In this document: piece after piece, positions 58,720-64,000 of the stretch
Layout: every line of letters starts with the position of its first letter
How positions within the stretch are numbered: the stretch's first letter is position 1
From: Thalassotalea sp. 273M-4
Lineage (GTDB): Bacteria; Pseudomonadota; Gammaproteobacteria; Enterobacterales; Alteromonadaceae
Assembly: GCF_041410465.1 (NCBI RefSeq)
Contig: NZ_CP166961.1
Coordinates: 868,001-932,000 of the forward strand
Length of the DNA stretch: 64,000 nucleotides
Direction: 5' to 3'
Program-made: the position numbers and the translations under genes
The notes under the pieces: model-generated
What the model was told of the DNA's origin: nothing
Database searches by the model: none
What the model saw: only the letters and a program-made list of their open reading frames with translations

Positions 58720-59952
58720 ATGAGCATTTTTCGTTTCCCTGCCATGGTTTGGTTAGGCATAGGTATTTTAATTATTAGTCTTGGGATCCGGCAATCCTTT
58801 GGTATTTTTATGATGCCGATTTCCGATTATTTTAATTCGGGGCGAGAATTATTTAGCTTTGCCATCGCGTTGCAAAACTTACTTTTTGGTGCGTTTCAGC
58901 CGTTTATCGGTATGGCTGCCGATAAATGGGGAGCTAAACGTATTATTATCTTTGGTGCTTTCGCCTATGCCCTTGGATTATTGATGACCTCACTCACCAC
59001 TAGTGCAGAGATATTGTATGTATCACTAGGTGTTTTTGTTGGTTTAGGCTTAAGTGCCACCAGTTATGTGATTGTTCTTGGGGCAGTAGCCAAAGTTGTA
59101 CCTGCTCAACATGCGGCTAAGGCTTTTGGTTTAACCACGGCCGCCGGCTCATTTGGTATGTTTGCGGTGATCCCAGGTGCTCAGTCGTTATTATCAAGTA
59201 TCGGATGGCAGGGCGCTATGCAAATATTCGCAATAATTTGCTCTTTAATGGTGGCGTTTGCCCTATTTATGAAGCGCGAAAAACCTGATGAAAGTGCAGA
59301 GCAAAACAACACCGAGACATTGGGGCCATTAAGTCTAACCCAAGCAATGCAACAAGCTTTTAAGCATAAAGGTTATTGGTTAATTCACGCAGGATTTTTT
59401 GTGTGTGGGTTCCATGTTATGTTTATTGCGACCCATTTACCAAGCTATTTGGCGGACTTAAATTTACCCGCTTCGAGCGCAGCCATGGCGCTTGCTTACG
59501 TCGGTGTGTTTAATATTTTCGGCTCTTATTTTTGGGGCATAATGGGGGATAAATTTAGCAAGCGTCATGTTATGTCGGTGTTATACCTAACGCGTACTTT
59601 GGTCATTTTAGGCTTTATTAGCTTGCCCGTTACCGAATCGAGTGCTTCTTTATTTGGGGCCGCCATTGGTTTTTGTTGGCTTGGTACCGTTCCTCTAACG
59701 TCTGGATTGGTGCGACAAATATTTGGTGCGCGGTATATGTCGACGTTATATGGCTTGGTATTTTTTACCCATCAGCTAGGCAGCTTTCTTGGTGCGTGGA
59801 CGGGTGGTTTAATATATGACTACTTTGGCTCTTATGAGCCCATCTGGTGGTCAACGGTTGTCTTAGCTTTTATTGCCGCTTTGATTCACCTACCCATTGA
59901 TGATAGACCAATGCATTTGCTAAATAGGCAAGGTAATATGGTTACTGCATAG
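58720..59952 (+). CDS. MFS transporter
   Basis: 410 residues, 12 membrane helices in two six-helix halves with a hydrophilic central loop (about 187-205, KREKPDESAEQNN). The A-motif-like loop GMAADKWGAKRI lies between helices 2 and 3 and GIMGDKFSKRH at the matching place in the second half. The start region GIRQSFGIFMMPISDYF resembles the oxalate/formate or monocarboxylate antiporter branch. Substrate unknown; possibly co-transcribed with the small His-rich gene. Confidence 0.88.
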   Translation: MSIFRFPAMVWLGIGILIISLGIRQSFGIFMMPISDYFNSGRELFSFAIALQNLLFGAFQPFIGMAADKWGAKRIIIFGAFAYALGLLMTSLTTSAEILYVSLGVFVGLGLSATSYVIVLGAVAKVVPAQHAAKAFGLTTAAGSFGMFAVIPGAQSLLSSIGWQGAMQIFAIICSLMVAFALFMKREKPDESAEQNNTETLGPLSLTQAMQQAFKHKGYWLIHAGFFVCGFHVMFIATHLPSYLADLNLPASSAAMALAYVGVFNIFGSYFWGIMGDKFSKRHVMSVLYLTRTLVILGFISLPVTESSASLFGAAIGFCWLGTVPLTSGLVRQIFGARYMSTLYGLVFFTHQLGSFLGAWTGGLIYDYFGSYEPIWWSTVVLAFIAALIHLPIDDRPMHLLNRQGNMVTA

Positions 59953-60090
59953 TAAACACCTGAGCTTATCGATTAAATTTATTTATTAAACTTCTCTTTG
60001 CAAATCAATGTGATCGGGCTTTAGAACTCATATATAAAGCCCAATCGGTTTCACTAAATAGCGTGACTTTGCCAAAGCTTAACGGTCTTT

Positions 60091-61365
60091 TTAAGCCGAT
60101 TTTTGCGTTTCCTGGTTTACCAAACGATATATTTGATCAAGACCTTGTTTTAAATCGGCGATAATATCCTTAGGGTGTTCTAAACCAACAGAAATTCGAA
60201 TCAAGCCATCACTTATTCCGGCTGCAAGTCGTTCTTGTTGACTGTAAGGTGAGTGCGTCATGGACGCTGGGTGCTGAATCAGTGACTCGGCATCGCCTAA
60301 GCTAACTGCTATTTGAATGAGCTCCATTTTATTAATAAATTCAGAGCTTTGCTCTAGATTGGCAGCCAATTCAAAACCAATCACCCCACCAGCAGCTTTC
60401 ATTTGCGTACCTATAAATGCAAAGCCATTATGGCTTGCAAGTCCTGGGTAAAAAACCTGTTGAACCAATGGATGCTGTTCTAAAAACTTAGCAACTTTTA
60501 ATGCCGACTCACTGTGTCGTTGCACCCTCAGGGCTAAAGTTTTTAAACCACGAGATATTAACCATGCATCGTGGGGACTGATGGTGGCACCGACATCTTT
60601 TAAGATGGTATTTTTAATATGCTCGATCATCGGTTTATTAGCACAAACAATACCAGCAACCACATCGCCATGACCGTTGAGGTATTTGGTGGCAGAATGC
60701 AAGACAATATCAATGCCAAATTCTGCCGGTCGCTGTAACATAGGCGTTAAGAAGGTATTGTCAACAATGGAAATCAACTGATTTTGTTTGGCAATTTTGG
60801 CCACCATTGTTAAATCAATCACCTCAAGGGTTGGGTTGATGGGGGTTTCAAGAAATATCACTTTAGTATTGGGCTTAATCGCTTGCTCAATATGTTGTTG
60901 ATTGGCCATATCAACAAACGATACCTCAACCCCAAAGCGAGTCAGTTGATGAGCAATCAATGAAAAGGTGCAACCATAAACTGCTTTAGAGGCAATAAGG
61001 TGATCTCCTGCGCTTAGATTGGCCATTAAGGCCGCGGAAACCGCTCCCATTCCGGTAGCGGTTGCAGCCGCATCTTCCATTGTTTCAAGGGCTGCCACTT
61101 TTTGTTCTAACTCTCTGGTGGTTGGGTTACCCAGTCGGGTATAAATATACCCCGGTTGTACACCGGCAAAACGTTGTGCACCCTGTTCAGCGTTTTCAAA
61201 AATAAAGGTCGATGTTTGGTATAAAGGTGAGGTTAATGCACCATAGGCTTTATCTTGTATCTTACCGGCATGAATTAGCTTTGTATCATGATGAAAATCC
61301 ACCGAGCGATGTTGCTCATTTGACGTTGTCGGTACATATACCGAGTGCTTTGATTTAGATTCCAT
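60091..61365 (-). CDS. mdeA: Methionine gamma-lyase
   Basis: PLP enzyme of the Cys/Met-metabolism family, 424 residues, which splits methionine into methanethiol, ammonia and 2-oxobutyrate. The PLP Lys is in SATKYLNGHGDVVAG; YTRLGNPT and the substrate loop are standard. The Cys in AVYGCTFSLI is the residue that marks methionine gamma-lyases among cystathionine gamma-synthase/lyase relatives. The first 25 residues are a poorly conserved extension. A perfect palindrome upstream (61414-61428) may be an operator. Confidence 0.85.
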   Translation of the reverse strand: MESKSKHSVYVPTTSNEQHRSVDFHHDTKLIHAGKIQDKAYGALTSPLYQTSTFIFENAEQGAQRFAGVQPGYIYTRLGNPTTRELEQKVAALETMEDAAATATGMGAVSAALMANLSAGDHLIASKAVYGCTFSLIAHQLTRFGVEVSFVDMANQQHIEQAIKPNTKVIFLETPINPTLEVIDLTMVAKIAKQNQLISIVDNTFLTPMLQRPAEFGIDIVLHSATKYLNGHGDVVAGIVCANKPMIEHIKNTILKDVGATISPHDAWLISRGLKTLALRVQRHSESALKVAKFLEQHPLVQQVFYPGLASHNGFAFIGTQMKAAGGVIGFELAANLEQSSEFINKMELIQIAVSLGDAESLIQHPASMTHSPYSQQERLAAGISDGLIRISVGLEHPKDIIADLKQGLDQIYRLVNQETQKSA

Positions 61366-61413
61366 AAAATGCTCGTAGCCGTTAGGCTCAAAGAGTTAAT
61401 ATAAGTTATCAAC

Positions 61414-61428
61414 TTAACATTATGTTAA
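61414..61428. promoter_or_regulatory. Perfect palindrome upstream of mdeA
   Basis: TTAACAT-T-ATGTTAA, a 7-1-7 perfect palindrome, 49 bases ahead of the mdeA start codon. The rest of the 318-base gap to the TSUP gene (61366-61683) has one further hairpin (GGGCAT/ATGCCC near 61503-61529) and no gene. Confidence 0.45.
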
Positions 61429-61683
61429 CAAAGGTCAAATAGTTAAAAGAGATTATTGCAAGCGTATATTGTCAGTAATTGTTGCCACTAAACAAAATAA
61501 AAGGGCATATTGCAGATAAAACGATGCCCATAGCTTGCGTTTGGGTTGCTTGCAGACACTTGGGGTTATTGATATTAACCGGGTGTAATGAGCTAAGTGG
61601 TTTTTCTCATCATATCGTGTTTTAATTTATCATCTTCGCCTTAACACCGATTTAACCGGCACAGTTTTTTTAAGAAAAATAAA

Positions 61684-62514
61684 ATGACAGAACTAATCAA
61701 TATTTTACCTTTTCTATGTCTGATGATAGCGACGGGCATAATCGCCGGTATTTTAGCCGGATTATTGGGTGTTGGTGGGGGGATTGTTATTGTACCTGTG
61801 CTTGATTTCGCTCTGGGCTATTATCAGGTTGAAGAAAGTGTGCGCATGCAAATCGCCGTTGCGACGTCGATGGCTTGCATTTTATTGAGTTCGCTGTCTT
61901 CGGCAAGAGCACATTATTTAAAAGGTAGCTTGATTGTTGTCATTATTAAAAAGTGGTCGGGTTTTATTCTACTCGGTGCTTTTATTGGCTCGATGATCGC
62001 AAGCCTTGTGTCGGCTGTTGTCCTTACTATGGTGTTTGCGGTTGTTGCTTTGTGGGTTGCTATTAACATGTTTTTTAAGCATAAAGAGCGGTCTGAAACA
62101 ATCATCAAGACAGAGCGGAGTTGGCATTTAGGTATTCCTTTTGGTATTGGCACTTTATCGGCCTTGATGGGCATTGGTGGCGGAACGTTTAGTGTGCCGA
62201 TACTAACCCGCTTAGGTTATAGTGTACATCGCAGTGTCGGTACAGCCGCTTTGTTGGGGTTTTTTATTAGCCTGCCGGCAACATTGGGCTATGTTATTAT
62301 GGGCTATTCGAACCCAAGCCTACCTCAGGCAAGTCTAGGTTTTGTCAATGTCTTAGGGGTCATTGCGATTTCACCTCTCATGGTGGTATGTGCCCCTTTA
62401 GGGGTGAAAATAGCACATCAATTAACGCAACAACAATTAGCCCGGGTGTTTGCCCTGTTTTTATTGCTTGTCGGTGTCAGAATGCTGTATCGCAGTGTTG
62501 AAATATTAATATAA
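61684..62514 (+). CDS. TSUP (TauE/SafE) family transporter
   Basis: 276 residues with about eight membrane helices in two repeats, each starting with the family motif: GLLGVGGGIVIVPVLDF (about 27-43) and ALMGIGGGTFSVPILTR (about 159-175). TSUP proteins export sulfite, sulfoacetate and other organosulfur anions. It is divergent from the methionine gamma-lyase gene, so a sulfur-related role is plausible but not shown. The FAH-family gene follows after 19 bases. Confidence 0.9.
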   Translation: MTELINILPFLCLMIATGIIAGILAGLLGVGGGIVIVPVLDFALGYYQVEESVRMQIAVATSMACILLSSLSSARAHYLKGSLIVVIIKKWSGFILLGAFIGSMIASLVSAVVLTMVFAVVALWVAINMFFKHKERSETIIKTERSWHLGIPFGIGTLSALMGIGGGTFSVPILTRLGYSVHRSVGTAALLGFFISLPATLGYVIMGYSNPSLPQASLGFVNVLGVIAISPLMVVCAPLGVKIAHQLTQQQLARVFALFLLLVGVRMLYRSVEILI

Positions 62515-62533
62515 AAGTAAAGGCCATAGTCTT

Positions 62534-63115
62534 ATGCAAGTGGGAAAAATTATTTGTATTGGTCGAAACTATCGACAACACATAGAAGAATTAGGCAACG
62601 AACTGCCAGATGATATGGTGGTCTTTTTTAAGCCGCCTAGCAGCATGACAGAAACATTAACCGCCTATGCTGATGAGCCTTTGCACTATGAAGCTGAGCT
62701 GTGTTTTAAAATAATGGATCAGAAAATTTCAGCGGTTGCGGTGGGGTTAGATTTGACCAAAAGAGCATTGCAAAGCAAATTAAAAGCTCAAGGGCTCCCA
62801 TGGGAGCGAGCCAAAGCGTTTGATGGTTCAATACTGTTAAGTGAGTTTGTTGCTCTTGATAAGGTGGATAAAGACTTAACAGTGACCTTAACGATAAATG
62901 GACAACTTAGACAGCATGGGCAAGTCAAGCAGATGATTTATCAACCTGAGCAAATTATTGAAGAACTACAATCATTTATTCGCCTTGAAGATGGCGATAT
63001 CATTATGACAGGTACTCCCAAAGGGGTAGGTAAAATCAACTTAGGAGATGTGTTTTTTGCCAGCGTGCGCTTGAATGAAACCGAATTAGTCAGCAAAACT
63101 TGGCAAGCTCAGTAA
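62534..63115 (+). CDS. Fumarylacetoacetate hydrolase (FAH) family protein
   Basis: 193 residues, the catalytic domain only. KIICIGRNYRQHIEELGN begins the fold; the metal ligands are the Glu pair in HYEAELCFK and an Asp downstream, and the end carries GDIIMTGTPKGVGKINLGD. Related enzymes act on oxaloacetate (tautomerase or decarboxylase), acylpyruvates or 2-hydroxyhepta-2,4-diene-1,7-dioate. The substrate is not decided by its neighbours. Likely co-transcribed with the TSUP gene. Confidence 0.88.
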   Translation: MQVGKIICIGRNYRQHIEELGNELPDDMVVFFKPPSSMTETLTAYADEPLHYEAELCFKIMDQKISAVAVGLDLTKRALQSKLKAQGLPWERAKAFDGSILLSEFVALDKVDKDLTVTLTINGQLRQHGQVKQMIYQPEQIIEELQSFIRLEDGDIIMTGTPKGVGKINLGDVFFASVRLNETELVSKTWQAQ

Positions 63116-63147
63116 GCTTGCCTGCTATATTGCTAACACCAATCCGA

Positions 63148-63480
63148 TTATCCACCAATAAATTTCACTTTAAAGCCTTCTTTTTCCAAGGTGGATTTTA
63201 TAAGTTCACGCTTATCACCTTGAATTTCAATTACTTCATCAATAACTGTGCCGCCAGTACCACAGGTTTGCTTTAACTTTTTGGCCAAAGCTTTTAGCTC
63301 TTTAGGGCCTAAACCTAAGCCACTAATGGTAACCACTCCTTTGCCTTTACGGCCTTTGGTTTCACGACGTACTTTGGCAAAACCATCGGATGGGGTAATG
63401 ACAGGCTCAGGTTTTTCCTCTTTGATACGTCCCTGATCTGTTGAAAAAACCAGTTTGGAAAGTTGATCGTGCATTGTCAT
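63148..63480 (-). CDS. yciH: YciH/SUI1-family translation factor
   Basis: 110 residues with a SUI1/eIF1 domain at the C-terminus (KGVVTISGLGLGPKELKALAKKLKQTCGTGGTV, then EIQGDKRELIKSTLEKEGF), the same size as E. coli YciH, a non-essential initiation fidelity/stress factor. ATG 63480 has AAGG six bases ahead; the frame extends to 63543 but the extra hydrophobic part lacks a ribosome-binding site. Convergent with the FAH gene. Confidence 0.9.
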   Translation of the reverse strand: MTMHDQLSKLVFSTDQGRIKEEKPEPVITPSDGFAKVRRETKGRKGKGVVTISGLGLGPKELKALAKKLKQTCGTGGTVIDEVIEIQGDKRELIKSTLEKEGFKVKFIGG

Positions 63481-63562
63481 AGTCGGCCTTAAATTAGCTT
63501 GAACGAAAATTAATGGGGTTGATATTAGGGTTAACAAAATCAATTATAAAGAAGTTGAGCCG

Positions 63563-63593
63563 ATAAAAAAACCAGTCCTAGGACTGGTTTTAG
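63563..63593 (-). terminator. Terminator of etfA
   Basis: On the minus strand: AAAACCAGTCC, loop TA, GGACTGGTTTTTTT: an 11-bp stem with a T-run, 20 bases after the etfA stop codon. Confidence 0.9.
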
Positions 63594-63612
63594 GCTTTTA
63601 TAGAAAAATGTA

Positions 63613-64000
63613 TTATAAGCTGGCGTTTAGCTCAGGTAGTGCATCAAATAAATCTGCCACAAGGCCATAATCGGCGACCTGAAAAATAGGGGCGTCAGGA
63701 TCTTTATTTATTGCCACAATGATCTTAGAGTCTTTCATTCCAGCTAAGTGCTGAATGGCGCCAGAAATGCCGACCGCAATGTAAAGGTCTGGGGCAACAA
63801 TCTTCCCGGTTTGGCCAACTTGCATGTCGTTTGAAACAAAACCCGCATCAACGGCGGCACGAGATGCGCCAATTGCTGCCCCAAGTTTGTCAGCAATGCC
63901 TTCAAGCAGTTTAAAGTTGTCACCATTTTGCATACCACGGCCACCTGAAATCACCACGGGGGCTGCACTTAGCTCAGGTCTTTCGGACTCGGTTAACTCG
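63613..64000 (-). CDS. etfA: Electron transfer flavoprotein alpha subunit, C-terminal part
   Basis: Cut by the right edge; about 129 C-terminal residues are seen. The FAD-binding domain is clear: [53 protein letters not shown] and [25 protein letters not shown], which is the EtfA signature. With EtfB it carries electrons from acyl-CoA dehydrogenases (such as the two in this window) to the quinone pool. etfB is expected just beyond the edge. Confidence 0.95.
   Translation of the reverse strand, partial: ELTESERPELSAAPVVISGGRGMQNGDNFKLLEGIADKLGAAIGASRAAVDAGFVSNDMQVGQTGKIVAPDLYIAVGISGAIQHLAGMKDSKIIVAINKDPDAPIFQVADYGLVADLFDALPELNASL

Noticed and set aside
60017-60041. GGGCTTTA/TAAAGCCC hairpin between the MFS and mdeA genes as a terminator
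   Set aside because: The 8-bp stem has no T-run on either side, so an intrinsic terminator is not supported.

Overview
The window is a chromosomal segment of a low-GC marine gammaproteobacterium. The protein set, the 16S/23S sequences and the gene order (gmhB next to an rrn operon; corB-ypjD-ffh-rpsP-rimM-trmD-rplS-aroF-tyrA-pheA, the same neighbourhood as in Escherichia coli) point to Alteromonadales, most likely Colwelliaceae (Thalassotalea/Colwellia-like). The genus is an inference from pattern recognition; no search was run. I see no insertion sequence, prophage, CRISPR array, integron or other acquired island: this is core chromosome, and the interesting material lies mostly between genes.

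Layout. 1-3.7 kb: 3' end of adhE, a secreted S9 peptidase and a patatin-like phospholipase. 3.9-10.9 kb: a complete leucine/isovalerate catabolic operon on the minus strand (liuR-A-B-C-D-E). 11.2-16.4 kb: a plus-strand operon for valine/isoleucine acyl-CoA breakdown (thiolase, acyl-CoA dehydrogenase, 3-hydroxyisobutyryl-CoA hydrolase, mmsB, SDR), with mmsA and the enoyl-CoA hydratase missing. 16.6-23.4 kb: gmhB, then a full rRNA operon (two promoters, 16S, tRNA-Ala, tRNA-Ile, 23S, 5S, terminator), followed by a relic of a second 5S 3' end and hairpin-rich repeats. 23.8-33.4 kb: ABC exporter, RbgA-like GTPase, HIT protein, panE, vanZ-like, yajQ, an NSS transporter, an RNA pseudouridine synthase and gshA. 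33.5-34.0 kb: a gene-free stretch with two related, tandem, minus-strand sRNA-like modules.

34-44.3 kb: a lysozyme-fold lipoprotein, corB, ypjD, a YraQ/ArsP-type permease with a Cys-rich linker, ffh, a membrane protein, an EamA transporter and the rpsP-rimM-trmD-rplS operon. 44.6-54.4 kb: aromatic amino acid biosynthesis, with aroF-type DAHP synthase and tyrA preceded by a Tyr-rich leader peptide, an RND efflux pair, and pheA preceded by a classical pheL leader and attenuator. 54.5-64 kb: a YaiL-like protein, glutaredoxin, msrPQ with a coupled pseudouridine synthase, an MFS transporter, methionine gamma-lyase, a TSUP transporter, an FAH-family enzyme, a YciH/SUI1 protein and the 3' end of etfA (the electron acceptor for acyl-CoA dehydrogenases such as those at 9.3 and 12.4 kb).

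The most promising undescribed items are: (1) the tandem sRNA-like pair between gshA and the lipoprotein gene; (2) the Tyr-rich leader peptide before the DAHP synthase gene, with no obvious intrinsic terminator; (3) a family of short perfect hairpins with an invariant CATCCATG centre and changing, compensating flanks clustered around the 5S gene.
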